Counted from the first letter of the stretch, positions 48,395 through 57,906 are shown. The stretch is 64,000 nt of DNA from Streptomyces sp. CBMA29 (GCF_014596445.1 NZ_MECL01000150.1:16772-80771); one strand, 5' to 3'. Made by a program: numbers and translations. The notes: generated by a model from the sequence alone, not told the origin.

Positions 48395-48797
48395 CAGGCT
48401 GACCGCACAGCTTCCACCACGGCCCAGACCTTGACCGCGCCGCCGTCACCACTGACGACGGACCAGAGCCCTTGGCTGAACAGACCCGTCTTCAGACGCG
48501 CTCAATTTTGAACACCTCCAAGATATTATCTATGAGATCTAAGAATTGCCCAAAGCTATTCGGGTCCACAACTCCGCAGAAACAAAGGACAATCAGAACA
48601 ACGACGATGATTGCAGCCACAAGCTCTCTGTCCACGCGCGCGCCTCGTTTTCGTTACGGATAGGATGTGCAACGCTTTTCCGGCTTTCACACAGGAACCC
48701 GTGGGGATGCGGCGTGCCCGGCGAACGCGGCATGGGGAGGGCATCGACCGCGCCGCAGCTACTGTCGGCGTGCCTCTCCGGGGGCCCTGTGGAGTGC
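48395..48797. other. Gap between convergent genes
   Basis: About 400 bases. The first half is noticeably AT-rich (for example the region 48500-48600 with tatctatgagatctaag), unusual for this window. No gene with a ribosome site and good codon use is visible. It contains transcript ends of both flanking genes, but I see no perfect hairpin. Confidence 0.4.
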
Positions 48798-49502
48798 TCA
48801 GGCAGGCCGGTGTTCTGCCTGCCCGCTGCTGGAATTCTTCGGAACATGGATGGCCGCCCAGAGCGGCTCGAGAAGCAGATTGACTTTCGCGATCCCGGCG
48901 GGTGAGCCGAGGTCGGGGATGTTGTCGGAGTGGTCCAGCAACTCCAGCGGCCGGCGGTCGCGTGCGCGGCAGCGATCTTCGAAGAGCACCAGGGCACGAC
49001 GGGGCCGGCGGTGCCTGGACTGCCACAGCAGCCCCATGCCGTCCGGGATCTCGGCACGGATCTGTCCCGCGCAGCGCCGGGCGCGCTCGTAGTGCTCTTC
49101 GCCCTCACCCTCCAGCAGCCGGGCGTCCTGGTGCACGTCGGCAAGCTGTTCGGAGCTTTCCAGTGGTACCGCGAACAGGTCGCACCGAGTGCGCACCGCG
49201 CTCAGGGACTTGCCGACGACCAAAGCGCGCGGCACCAGGCGATACCTTGTGTCCGAGTCGAAGTCCCGCGAACGCACCAAGGTTTCGGCGAGCGCGGTCG
49301 TTGGATCCCAAGCCGCGTACAAGCACGCGTACGGATCGTCAGCAGTCGCGTCGAAGCGGCCGCCGAGTGCGTGGGGAGCGAACGGCTTGAACTCGGTGGC
49401 GAGCCGTTTGGTCCTGTGTATCCGCCACAGTACGGTGCCGGCGGGTATCTTCTCCGGACGGGACGTCATCCCGTCGCGGAAGGGCCTGACCTCCTGCCTC
49501 AT
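48798..49502 (-). CDS. RES-domain toxin (NAD+ phosphorylase family)
   Basis: The 234-aa protein has the RES fold signature: TVLWRIHRTK (Arg of the RES triad), GGRFDATADDPYACLYAAWD, then TTALAETLVRS (Glu), and a later serine-bearing segment. RES toxins degrade NAD+ by phosphorolysis and stop growth. ATG 49502 overlaps the antitoxin stop by one base (TGATG) behind GGAGG, a classic toxin-antitoxin coupling. It is the last gene of an operon starting with a macro-domain gene and a CHAT protease. Length is close to known members. Confidence 0.88.
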   Translation of the reverse strand: MRQEVRPFRDGMTSRPEKIPAGTVLWRIHRTKRLATEFKPFAPHALGGRFDATADDPYACLYAAWDPTTALAETLVRSRDFDSDTRYRLVPRALVVGKSLSAVRTRCDLFAVPLESSEQLADVHQDARLLEGEGEEHYERARRCAGQIRAEIPDGMGLLWQSRHRRPRRALVLFEDRCRARDRRPLELLDHSDNIPDLGSPAGIAKVNLLLEPLWAAIHVPKNSSSGQAEHRPA

Positions 49503-50179
49503 CAGATTTCCTCCACCAGCGCCATGGCCGCCCTCAACAGGCGGCTGTCGGCGAGTTCCCCGATGAGGGCGGCAGGCTGTCCGCCCAGCCACTCGTTGTC
49601 GCTGAGCCACCAGTCCGCGACGCCCCACGGGTCGATGTCGGCGAGGAGCAGCCGGTTGACCTCCAGAACGACCTCGTGCGGCGTCCCCTCGTCGGCGGTG
49701 AACTGGAATGCCGGGTAACGGTCACCGTGTTGCGGGTCGGCCAGCACGATCAGTCCGGAGGGCGGCGATTGTCCCCACCGGGCACGCACCCCTTCCGCCG
49801 AGAGGGCGGGTGCCTGGAGCAGACGGTTCTTCGCGGCGGCGATGATGGTCGCAGTGCTCGGGAACGCTTGACTCGAGAGCACGGCCAGCGCTTCCGCCAC
49901 GATTGTGTCGGTCGGCAATGTCATCGCGGTGGCGAATCGTGGCCCGTCCAGCGCCTGACGCACCGGGTGCGCGGAGGGCAACCGGTCCAGCACGAGGCGT
50001 ACGCCCCGCATCGCTCGGAGCGCCGCCTTACTGCCGTCCTTCGGCGTCTCCGCGTACGCCTGCAACTTGCTGCGCAGCAGTTCGTAGTCGTCATATCCGA
50101 GACCGGCGCGGATGCTGTCGTGGTGCTGGACGATCAGTTCGACCAGCCGGTCTCCGCTTCCCTCGCCGCCCTCATGCAT
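49502..50179 (-). CDS. ParS/MbcA-like antitoxin of the RES toxin
   Basis: The 225-aa protein ends with the toxin-binding domain found in RES-Xre pairs: IDPWGVADWWLSDNEWLGG, then QPAALIGELADSRLLRAAMAL. The N-terminal 120 residues are helical (LGYDDYELLRSKLQAYAETP) but lack a clear Xre helix-turn-helix, so it may not autoregulate in the usual way. ATG 50179 overlaps the 3' end of the CHAT gene by eight bases, with AAGGGAG upstream. It should neutralise the RES protein; as the longer partner it is a plausible substrate of the upstream protease. Confidence 0.8.
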   Translation of the reverse strand: MHEGGEGSGDRLVELIVQHHDSIRAGLGYDDYELLRSKLQAYAETPKDGSKAALRAMRGVRLVLDRLPSAHPVRQALDGPRFATAMTLPTDTIVAEALAVLSSQAFPSTATIIAAAKNRLLQAPALSAEGVRARWGQSPPSGLIVLADPQHGDRYPAFQFTADEGTPHEVVLEVNRLLLADIDPWGVADWWLSDNEWLGGQPAALIGELADSRLLRAAMALVEEI

Positions 50180-53100
50180 GTTCGTCTCCCTTACCCGGTG
50201 AGACCGGCCTGTCGACGGGGTCATGGGCAGTGCTCTCGACGGCGCGGACAGGGCTGCGACGTCGGTCCGGCGCCGGTCCGGGGTGCCCATGATGAACAAA
50301 TCCGGCCCAGGCGGCAGGATGGCTCAGGCTGGTGTCGGCGATGTCGCGGACGACTCCGGCGGGGAGGGAACCGGGATTGGAGCGATGGGGGTCGAGCATC
50401 CAGAGTTGCGCGGCTCTGAGAGCGTCGACGGGGCTGTGGTGCTCGATGGCAAGGTAGTGGTGGAACACGGCCATGAAGAGAAGGGTGGCGGTGTCCTGGA
50501 TGTTCCAGCGCGATCCGACGACGTCGCGGGCGCCTGTGGCGACGAAGGCGGTGGTAAGCGTCAGCGCCTCGTCATGCTCGCGGGAACTCAAGTCCGTCCG
50601 GCAGGCGCTGAGAACGACCAGTGGCCCGTCTTCTCCCGCCTGTTCGCCGATCGGCCGGTCAAGTAGGCGGGTGACGGTGAGCATGCCGAGATCCGGCTGC
50701 GCGCCCGGCCCGCCGTCTGCGGGTGGCGGGGACTCGGGGGTGTCAGGGACAGCCAGATACAGGGCAGATCTCGTGGGGAGCGGGCCTTCTGCGCCATGTG
50801 AGGCGATGTGCAGCAGGGACGGTCCCTCGGCGAGCGCGGCGAGGAGTTCGTCGGGGGTGCCGTATGCCTCCCACGAGGCGGGTGACTCGTCGTATTCGCC
50901 GTACAACCGCGCTTGCGGATAGTAGGTCCGCTGAAGAGTGACGACCTCGATTTCGGCATAGGTGAGAACGATTCGTGGGTCGGCGACGAGGATCGGTGCG
51001 CTGGCCGGGTTGCGTGGTGCGCGGCGAACCGTACGCAGGAACTGGCTGCCGGAAGCGGCATAACTGACGACTGCCGTCTGGCAGAGGAAGTCGCCGTGGC
51101 CGCCGTTGGGCAGATGTGCCGCGTGCCAGGGGATAATGCCCAACTTGCCGCAGGGCACGAGAACAAGCCTTGGCAGTTCTACAGAGTCCCGGTGGCGGCG
51201 GGACGCAATCTCACTCAGGACCGGCCGCATCACCTGGTAAGCCGAATCGCACAGATCGGAGAGGGCGGCTTTCCAGCTCAGGAGTACATCTTGGTCAAGT
51301 GGACTGCGGGCTTGGCTCGTGGACGCGTCGATATAGCGTTCCAGCGGGCCGGCCTCCAATTCGGAAAGGGCTATCAACGGGACGTGGGAAATCCCTGTGG
51401 CTCCTACGACGATCGCCGTACCGGTATCCTCCCCGGCGCCGGGGAGCAGGTAGACAAGCGCGTCGGCACCACTGTCGGCGACGGCCGTGCCGAGTTCGTC
51501 AAGGGTGGGAGTGGCGAGCAGCCCGTCCTGCTGCCGGTAGCCAAGGGCTTCAAGAGCCCGGCGGCGTAAGGCGCTCGGCAGCGCGACAGGTACCTGCGCG
51601 GTCTCCAGGTCGTCAGGTACGGCACTTCTCCACGCCTCGGCGAGGTCATGGTGCCCACGCGCCTCCAGCAGTTCGGGGACCGCTCGGTCCGTCGACGCGG
51701 CCCGCAGTACCATCGCCCGGCCAAGCTCCAGCGCATCCAGCGCGTCCTGCTGTCGACCGAGTGAGGTGGCCCACCGGGCGGTCAGCACGCCACGGCTGGC
51801 GCAGGCGGTGGCGATCCGCAGACCGTGCTCCGCGCCAAGTTGCAGCACGACGTCCGCCGCCATGTGACGCAGGGCCTCTGTCGCCGCGTCCACCGAGTCG
51901 TTCAGGTCTTCCGGGCTCGTATACCAGCGGTAGCGATAGGCCCGCGCCCAGTCCCAGAGGATCTCCCCGGCCAGATACGAGCCCTGGCCCTCACGCACGA
52001 CATCGCGCAACTGATCAAGTTCCTTGAGTGCGGCGATGATCGCCTTCGGGTCGTGGACACGACCGGGGGCAGTCCGAGCGGCGGCGCGTTCGTACTGTCG
52101 AATCATGGCTCCGGCGAAGACGAACCGTTCGTCCAGTGTCGCTTCCGGTGGGGGCGGGGTGATGTCGGAGAGCGGTGCGCCGGTCAACTCGGCTCGAATC
52201 AAATCGTTGACGTACCGGGGGAAATCGATGTTCTCCTCCGGGGCCTGCTGGTACTGTCGCGTGCCCAGGGCCTTGGCTTCCTCAAGGTAGGGCCGCAGAG
52301 CAGCGGCGTCTTCATGGCCGAGTGAGGTCAATTTTGTACAAGCCGCCCCAAGTACTGTGACATAGAGCAAGCGGTGCGGATGGGCCGGGTCAAATTCCCT
52401 CTCCATTTTCAGCACCTCATCTTTGAGGTGCCGCACCTGCGTGACGTCCTCCGCATTCTCGATCTGTTTCATCAGTTGGAGAAGGCGCATCTTCCGCGCT
52501 TCTTCCCGGTCTGCCGCATTCGGGCTTGTCATACCCTGTTTGGAAACCTCCGAACTGATGGCGACAAGGCGACCGAGCGCGGCCTCCCGATCATGCAGAT
52601 TGCCACCCCCGAGGCGGGCGAATTGATCGAGGAGGAGGTCGTACGCGATATTGAAGGGCTTTCTGATCTCGTCGTAAGGCTCCAGCCTCATGAGCAGGCC
52701 GGCCATATCCTCCAGGAGCCGTTTCATGGGCTCTGGATTTCCGGTGCGCGTACTCTCCTCATAGCTGGATACAACCGAACCAAAGATCCGGTCCACCATG
52801 ATCTCGATCTCGGCCCTCTCGGCAGATTCAGCCTCGCCGTCAGCACCGGGGAAATGGGTGAGGGCGCCGACCGTTCCTGGGAACATCTCGTCGAAGTGGG
52901 GGAAATCCTGTGCGAGCAGGCTTTTCATCTGCTCGGTGTCATGCCCGAGGACGGCAGGTGAGCAGTTGCTGAGCAGTACGCCCATCCGGCGCACGTCGGC
53001 GAGAACTCCCGCGGGCAAGGGCAGTTTCGCCGCGTCGTCCGCCGCCCGCATGAGTTCCTCGGCGGCGCCGGGTTCCTCCAGGTCCGTTCCCGTCTGCCGC

Positions 53101-53531
53101 CTGTGGGGGTAGGAGGCATCGAGGGCGCCTGTCCGCTGCGCCATGTCTTTCGGCGGAAACACCAGCATCAACAAGAAGAGCGCGGCCCATTGCCGGTCGT
53201 CCGGCGTTGTGTGCACCAAGGTCCGGGCGCCCCGTAGCAGGCGACGTGCATGGTTCCGGTCCTCCGCGACGCCGCCTCCGATCAGATGCCGCATGGCGAG
53301 TACGGCTCCGAGGCGCATCTGCACCGCGCGGTCCGATGCCGTGTTCGGGTCCAGGAGGTGATAGAGCTTCGACAACTCCTCGACCACACTGCTGAGCTGG
53401 GACACGGAGCCGCTGTACGCGGCCGGGGATTCCTTGCCTCCCGCGTACGGGAAGCACCGCTCCGCCCGGCGTCCGGCGTCTGTCAGCCACGCGCCGAGTG
53501 TCCGGGCGTCCTGGCCATCTTGATGGTCCAC
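50172..53531 (-). CDS. CHAT-domain protease with long helical repeat N-terminus
   Basis: The product is 1119 aa. The C-terminal third is a CHAT domain with catalytic His912 (LLHIASHGAEG) and Cys977 (LVVLSACRTD). The rest is helical, with TPR-like segments and an acidic central region. GTG 53531 has a perfect GGAGG five bases upstream, which decides the start although the frame is open to 53807. The gene lies 71 bases after the macro-domain gene and overlaps the RES antitoxin gene by eight bases, so it belongs to the toxin operon. CHAT proteases of this type cut specific partner proteins after sensing; no NTPase domain is present here. Confidence 0.85.
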   Translation of the reverse strand: MDHQDGQDARTLGAWLTDAGRRAERCFPYAGGKESPAAYSGSVSQLSSVVEELSKLYHLLDPNTASDRAVQMRLGAVLAMRHLIGGGVAEDRNHARRLLRGARTLVHTTPDDRQWAALFLLMLVFPPKDMAQRTGALDASYPHRRQTGTDLEEPGAAEELMRAADDAAKLPLPAGVLADVRRMGVLLSNCSPAVLGHDTEQMKSLLAQDFPHFDEMFPGTVGALTHFPGADGEAESAERAEIEIMVDRIFGSVVSSYEESTRTGNPEPMKRLLEDMAGLLMRLEPYDEIRKPFNIAYDLLLDQFARLGGGNLHDREAALGRLVAISSEVSKQGMTSPNAADREEARKMRLLQLMKQIENAEDVTQVRHLKDEVLKMEREFDPAHPHRLLYVTVLGAACTKLTSLGHEDAAALRPYLEEAKALGTRQYQQAPEENIDFPRYVNDLIRAELTGAPLSDITPPPPEATLDERFVFAGAMIRQYERAAARTAPGRVHDPKAIIAALKELDQLRDVVREGQGSYLAGEILWDWARAYRYRWYTSPEDLNDSVDAATEALRHMAADVVLQLGAEHGLRIATACASRGVLTARWATSLGRQQDALDALELGRAMVLRAASTDRAVPELLEARGHHDLAEAWRSAVPDDLETAQVPVALPSALRRRALEALGYRQQDGLLATPTLDELGTAVADSGADALVYLLPGAGEDTGTAIVVGATGISHVPLIALSELEAGPLERYIDASTSQARSPLDQDVLLSWKAALSDLCDSAYQVMRPVLSEIASRRHRDSVELPRLVLVPCGKLGIIPWHAAHLPNGGHGDFLCQTAVVSYAASGSQFLRTVRRAPRNPASAPILVADPRIVLTYAEIEVVTLQRTYYPQARLYGEYDESPASWEAYGTPDELLAALAEGPSLLHIASHGAEGPLPTRSALYLAVPDTPESPPPADGGPGAQPDLGMLTVTRLLDRPIGEQAGEDGPLVVLSACRTDLSSREHDEALTLTTAFVATGARDVVGSRWNIQDTATLLFMAVFHHYLAIEHHSPVDALRAAQLWMLDPHRSNPGSLPAGVVRDIADTSLSHPAAWAGFVHHGHPGPAPDRRRSPVRAVESTAHDPVDRPVSPGKGDEHA

Positions 53532-53602
53532 TTCTACCTCCGCCGTGCTGTCGCCTGCCTGCGAGACGGTTGAGTCTTTGGACTCACTTCCATTGCAGCA
53601 CC

Positions 53603-54724
53603 TCAACCGGTCGTAGTTGGGCCGCGCTCTGGGCGGATTCCGGTCGGAAGCCGCTCCAGCAGGGCCGCCGCTTCGGCCGTGCGCACCACGAAGTGGACAT
53701 CGCACGTCGCTCCGAGGGCCAACTCCGCCTCGATGGCAGCCCATACGGCCCTCAGGCTGATGTGGTACGGCAGCCCACCACGGCCCGAGCCGAGCAGGGG
53801 GAAGCACACCGACCTCAAAGGAGGCGTGCTGCCGCTGGACTCCTCGGCCAGCAGGGCAAAGGTCCGGGAGACCGCCCTGGTGATGTCAGCGGGCAGGACG
53901 TCGTAGTTGTTGGTGCCGGCACGAGGCACAGCGATCGCGGCGTGGTAGATCCGCCTGATGCCCTGGTCTGCCAGAGCGCCCACGCCGGTGGCAACGACGG
54001 TGCCGGGCACCACCGGCAGCCGCGATGTGCCGTGCCGGGCCGCCCACTCGCGTAGTTCGTCGTGGACCGGGTCGTGAAGCACCTCACCCGTCACGGATCG
54101 CACGGACGCCCCACGCCGCAGTGAGGCGGGAATCGAGGACTTGTACGCCTCCGGCATGGCGAGGTGCACATTGGCGGGCGAGACCAGCACGTCCACGTTC
54201 CGGAGCAAATCCACTGGGTGCATGTGAACGGTGAGCGCCACTTCCCGGCCTTGGACGAAGACCCGCACTATCCGGTGGGTGAAGGTGGGTGGCTCCCCAC
54301 CCTCGGCAGGGGCCCTTGTTTTCTCCGTCTCCTCCGCGGCACGCACTGTCACCAGCTGTATAACGCGTTCGGCGACTTGGCCCAGGACCATTACCTCGTG
54401 ATCCTTGCGGAAGCGCTCCACACTCACCCTGTAAACGGAAGCAGCCTCGGACCGGCGGGACGACGCCGCCCAGTCCCGGGTACCTTGCGCAAGACCGAGC
54501 GTGTACTCGGCGGCGGTACGCAGCGTGCCGTCCAGCAGGGAGACGGCACGCCTCAGGAGAGCCTCGACGCCGACCTCCTTCATGCGCGCACTCTCCGAGA
54601 AGGCTGCGGCTGAAGCCTCAAGGAGCGGCAGATGATGACCACGGAGTCGGACCAGCCCGATGCGCCTGACTATCCTGATCTCTTCGAGAAGCTGCGAATG
54701 GTCAGGGGGGAGTGACGTCGTCAT
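53603..54724 (-). CDS. Macro-domain protein (373 aa)
   Basis: The C-terminal half (about residues 185-365) is a macro domain: NVDVLVSPANVHLAMPEAYK (the ligand-binding VNPAN-like strand), GTVVATGVGALADQGIRRIY, HAAIAVP, and the phosphate loop VCFPLLGSGRGGLP. Macro domains bind ADP-ribose or related nucleotides. The N-terminal 170 residues are helical, including EIRIVRRIGLVRLRGHHLPL, with no known name. ATG 54724 begins the coherent protein; the frame is open to 54970. As first gene of an operon with a CHAT protease and a NAD+-degrading RES toxin, it may sense or bind NAD+-derived nucleotides. Confidence 0.78.
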   Translation of the reverse strand: MTTSLPPDHSQLLEEIRIVRRIGLVRLRGHHLPLLEASAAAFSESARMKEVGVEALLRRAVSLLDGTLRTAAEYTLGLAQGTRDWAASSRRSEAASVYRVSVERFRKDHEVMVLGQVAERVIQLVTVRAAEETEKTRAPAEGGEPPTFTHRIVRVFVQGREVALTVHMHPVDLLRNVDVLVSPANVHLAMPEAYKSSIPASLRRGASVRSVTGEVLHDPVHDELREWAARHGTSRLPVVPGTVVATGVGALADQGIRRIYHAAIAVPRAGTNNYDVLPADITRAVSRTFALLAEESSGSTPPLRSVCFPLLGSGRGGLPYHISLRAVWAAIEAELALGATCDVHFVVRTAEAAALLERLPTGIRPERGPTTTG

Positions 54725-54966
54725 CCGCTCACGATGGCACGACTCCTCCCGCGTAGAAATCGGTTTCAGGTCATCTGAAGCTTTCCCTTCACCTGCCCAA
54801 GATCTTCCGGTCCTGCCGACGACGTGGAGGGTCTCAGGGGGGGTTGACGGTCTTTCCGACGTCTTAGCGGGGTGACCGGAATTTACTCTCCCGCCGAGTA
54901 GCCGACGTACGCACGGATCCGACGGATTCCCAGTGGGAGGAAATCCGTTCACTGCTGCCGGCGCCC

Positions 54967-55383
54967 TCACACCTCGTGATCTACACGCCGTACCAAGTCG
55001 TAGATTGCGTCCGCCTCTTGACTGAGGTCACCGACCAGGACCAGCAACCCGTGCTGACCTCGCAGACGTACCTCCGTGCACACAGTGAGGTACTGATGCT
55101 GTGCCTCTGGTAGCTGCTGCCGTACGAACTCCGCACTGCCCGCACATTGCGCATCGACTTGCTCGGTGAGTGCAACCGGATTCTGCTCCACCGCTATGTT
55201 GAGAGCGACGTACCACGCCGATACGGTCGGAGTCCCTCGACGTCGTTCCGGCTCCGCCTCGGTCCGCTCCTGCTCGCGTTGTCGACGGCGTCCCTCGGCC
55301 CACTGGGGCAACAATGCCGACAGCAGCGTCCCCAGGACTTCCACAACAGCCATCGACAGAACGGTCACAATTCCGGGATCCAC
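54967..55383 (-). CDS. Small membrane-anchored hypothetical protein (138 aa)
   Basis: GTG 55383 has a perfect AAAGGAGG five bases upstream, which favours this start over an ATG 62 codons further up. The product begins with a hydrophobic helix (IVTVLSMAVVEVLGTLLSAL), then a strongly charged segment (EGRRRQREQERTEAEPERRR), and a soluble C-terminus (VRLRGQHGLLVLVGDLSQEA). I do not recognise the family. It is on the same strand as the macro-CHAT-antitoxin-RES operon, 242 bases upstream of the macro gene, so it could be its membrane component. Confidence 0.6.
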   Translation of the reverse strand: MDPGIVTVLSMAVVEVLGTLLSALLPQWAEGRRRQREQERTEAEPERRRGTPTVSAWYVALNIAVEQNPVALTEQVDAQCAGSAEFVRQQLPEAQHQYLTVCTEVRLRGQHGLLVLVGDLSQEADAIYDLVRRVDHEV

Positions 55384-55771
55384 TGGTTCCTCCTTTAGAG
55401 GCTCTGCCACCTCACCCAGTCCAGCGAAGCAAGCATCAGCGGAGCATGGAACAGTCCATCCTGAAGTCGCCCTATCAACGGCCTTTCGGCGCCCAGAGAG
55501 CCAGGGGATTGGCCCAAATTTGTTCTTGAGGATCTCATCTCGAACGATGTCCCAAACGTGATCGCTCATACGGACGCCGCCCCTCCTCTCGGGCGGAGAG
55601 CACAGGACAGCGAGTCCGCGATACGGAACAGCAGGGCGACGGTTGCCTCGCCGTTAACGTCATCGAGTGCTGACCGCCACCCGCCGTGCCGCCACCTGCC
55701 GGGTGGCCTCTACTGTCGACGATTACGGCGCCGCAGGGGCGCTGACCTGGGGTGGGGACGAGGAACAGGCA
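55384..55771. other. Right island boundary, no gene assigned
   Basis: This stretch contains the third attachment core and the junction with core chromosome. A minus-strand continuation of the small gene's frame runs to an ATG at 55569. No integrase remnant is recognisable in the 270 bases before the core. Confidence 0.5.
55640..55675 (+). repeat. Attachment site copy 3 (right end of the island)
   Basis: gacggttgcctcgccgttaacg... up to ctgacc repeats the last 11 codons of sdaA in frame order (LAVNVIEC), with the 19-base core at 55656-55674. Upstream similarity is lost, and the downstream sequence is unlike the other two arms, as expected where original chromosome resumes. Confidence 0.8.
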
Positions 55772-56833
55772 GTGTGGGGTACCCGACGGCAGGCGCCGTC
55801 CAAGACCGGCGCGGAGACTCCGCGGCGGTGGAAGTTCTTGTGGGTCGCCCTTTTCGGGCTCCTGCTCGCGGTGGCCGGGGGCTTCAGCGAAGCGGCGGGG
55901 CACTCGGATCTCGGCGTCGAGTTGACCGTCCTGCGGGACGACGGCCACGGGCACTGCACCGTGCGGTGGACCGATCCGCTGGACGGCCGGGTGCGGGAGG
56001 CGCCGTTCGCGTGCGACTCGGACCGGCCGCCCATCCTGCGGGACTGGGAGTACGGCTGGGAGGTGACGTACTGGCCGTGGCGCGGGGACCTTCGCAACTC
56101 CGCGGGCGTCGGCAGTTCCGCGAGCGACGTCACCACGGGGTTGACGCTCGCGGGCCTCTTCCTGCTGCTCGTGGCCAGTGTGGGCGGGGCGGTCCGGATC
56201 GTCCGGAGGCGGCGCGCGGGGGCTGAGGCGAGGGACGCGCGGCGGGTGCCCATGTCGCCGCCGCGCGGGACGATGCGGAGTCGGCCCGTGGCCACCGCCG
56301 TTCTCGCCCTGACCGGCGGTGTGATCGCCCTCGTCGGCGGCGGCTGCCTGCTCGGCATCGCGGTGCCTCACGCACGGCATCGGGAACGGGACTTCCGCGC
56401 CGCCGTGCCGTGCCCCGCGGATCTGGCCGCCATGAACAGGTCCGCCGCGCAGTGCCTGAGGACCGAGAGCTTCACCGTGGGCAAGGTGCGGATCCGCTCC
56501 GGCAAGAACTCGTACTACACGGCGGACCTGGCCGGGCCGGAGTCCTCCGCGACCAGGCGGGTCCGCTTCGCCGGGAAGAGCCCCTTGCTGCGCCGGCTCG
56601 AAAGCGGTGACACCGTGCGCGGCGTCCTGTGGCGCGACGGCATCGTCACCGTCACGTCCGCCGACGGCGAGACCCGTCAGGACACGAAGGACAATCCGAC
56701 CGGCAGTGCGTCCAATGCCCTCGTCGGCGGCGTCGTCGTCACGGTCGGCGGCGCCGTTCTCACGGGCGTCGGCGGCGCCCTCACCGTCATCGCCTGGCGT
56801 GCGGCGTACCGGCGGCGGGTTCCACGCGGCTGA
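55772..56833 (+). CDS. Hypothetical membrane protein with four helices (353 aa)
   Basis: GTG 55772 with GAGGAA upstream begins a protein having predicted membrane segments at about residues 19-36 (FLWVALFGLLLAVAGG), 124-142 (TGLTLAGLFLLLVASVGG), 172-192 (VLALTGGVIALVGGGCLLGI) and 318-345. Between them are two extracytoplasmic loops of about 90 and 120 residues; the second has SFTVGKVRIRSGKNSYYTAD. Internal similarity between the two loop-plus-helix halves suggests duplication. No family name comes to mind. It is the first core gene after the island. Confidence 0.7.
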   Translation: MWGTRRQAPSKTGAETPRRWKFLWVALFGLLLAVAGGFSEAAGHSDLGVELTVLRDDGHGHCTVRWTDPLDGRVREAPFACDSDRPPILRDWEYGWEVTYWPWRGDLRNSAGVGSSASDVTTGLTLAGLFLLLVASVGGAVRIVRRRRAGAEARDARRVPMSPPRGTMRSRPVATAVLALTGGVIALVGGGCLLGIAVPHARHRERDFRAAVPCPADLAAMNRSAAQCLRTESFTVGKVRIRSGKNSYYTADLAGPESSATRRVRFAGKSPLLRRLESGDTVRGVLWRDGIVTVTSADGETRQDTKDNPTGSASNALVGGVVVTVGGAVLTGVGGALTVIAWRAAYRRRVPRG

Positions 56834-56849
56834 GGTAGGGGAATCGGGG

Positions 56850-57869
56850 TCAGCGGCGGCGCAGGGAGGGGTCGAGGAGGGAGGGCGGGGTGTCGAGCTT
56901 CTCCTGGGGGGCGAGGTCGGTGCCGGGCGGGACGATGGCGTCGAGGGCGTCCAGGATGTCGGCGGACAGTACGGTGTCGGCCGCGGCGAGCTGCGAGTGC
57001 AGGTGGTCCAGGGTGCGGGGGCCGATGATCGCGCTGGTCACGGCGGGGTGCGCGGTGACGAAGCCGAGCGCGAGCTGGATCATCGTCAGACCGGCGTCGT
57101 CGGCGACGCGGGCGATCCGTTCGACGGCGTCGAGCCTGGCCCGGTTGGACGCGATGGTCAGGTCGAAGCGCTCCGGGAGGCGGGCGGAGCGGTTGGTGGT
57201 GATGTCCCGGCCCTCGCGGACCGCGCCCGATAGCCAGCCGGAGGCCAGCGGGCTCCAGGCCAGCACGCCGAGCCCGTACTCCTCGGTCACCGGCAGGACA
57301 TGGGTCTCGATGCCGCGCTGGAGGACCGAGTAACCGGGCTGCTCGGTGACGTACCGGGTCAGGTGCTGCTCGCGGGCGGTCCACTGCGCCTGCACGATGC
57401 GGTACGCGGGGAAGGTCGAGGAGCCGAAGTAGCGGATCTTTCCCGCGCGTTGGAGGTCGGTGAGGGCCGACAGCGTCTCCTCGTCGCTGGTGCGCGGGTC
57501 CCAGCGGTGGATCTGGTAGAGGTCCACGTGGTCGACACCGAGGCGGCGCAGGCTGTTGTCCAGTTCGGTGACCAGCCAACGGCGCGAGCTGCCCTGGTGG
57601 TTGCGCTCGTCGTCCATCGGCATGTTCGCCTTGGTGGCCAGCACGATGTCGTCGCGGCGCCCGGCGACGGCCTTCCCGACCATCTCCTCCGAGTCGCCGT
57701 GCCCGTACATGTCGGCGGTGTCGATGACGTTGATCCCGGCTTCGAGGGCCGCGTCCACGATGGCGGTGGCCTCGTCCTGCGTGGTGCGGCCGATCGCGCC
57801 GAAGTTCATCGCGCCGAGCGCGAGGGTGCTGACCTGCACGCCGGTGCGGCCCAAAGTGCGGTACTGCAT
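56850..57869 (-). CDS. Aldo/keto reductase
   Basis: The 339-aa NADPH-dependent oxidoreductase starts with MQYRTLGRTGVQVSTLALGA. The catalytic tetrad is visible: Asp and Tyr in VIDTADMYGHGDSEE, Lys in VLATKANMP and His in DLYQIHRWDPR. The C-terminal NADP-binding segment is TSAIIGPRTLDHLHSQLAAAD. Members reduce aldehydes or ketones; the substrate is unknown. It is divergent from a TetR regulator with two palindromic operators between them, so it is probably repressed by that protein. Confidence 0.93.
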   Translation of the reverse strand: MQYRTLGRTGVQVSTLALGAMNFGAIGRTTQDEATAIVDAALEAGINVIDTADMYGHGDSEEMVGKAVAGRRDDIVLATKANMPMDDERNHQGSSRRWLVTELDNSLRRLGVDHVDLYQIHRWDPRTSDEETLSALTDLQRAGKIRYFGSSTFPAYRIVQAQWTAREQHLTRYVTEQPGYSVLQRGIETHVLPVTEEYGLGVLAWSPLASGWLSGAVREGRDITTNRSARLPERFDLTIASNRARLDAVERIARVADDAGLTMIQLALGFVTAHPAVTSAIIGPRTLDHLHSQLAAADTVLSADILDALDAIVPPGTDLAPQEKLDTPPSLLDPSLRRR

Positions 57870-57906
57870 GAGTGGGTTCCTCCGTGCTCTGGCATCATGA
57901 GATAAA

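Noticed and set aside
48472..48663. AT-rich plus-strand 63-codon frame downstream of the CHAT-NB-ARC gene
   Set aside because: No ribosome site and a Thr/Ser/Arg-rich random composition.
52374..52961. Plus-strand 195-codon frame inside the CHAT gene
   Set aside because: It is antisense to a gene with clear CHAT motifs and has no ribosome site.
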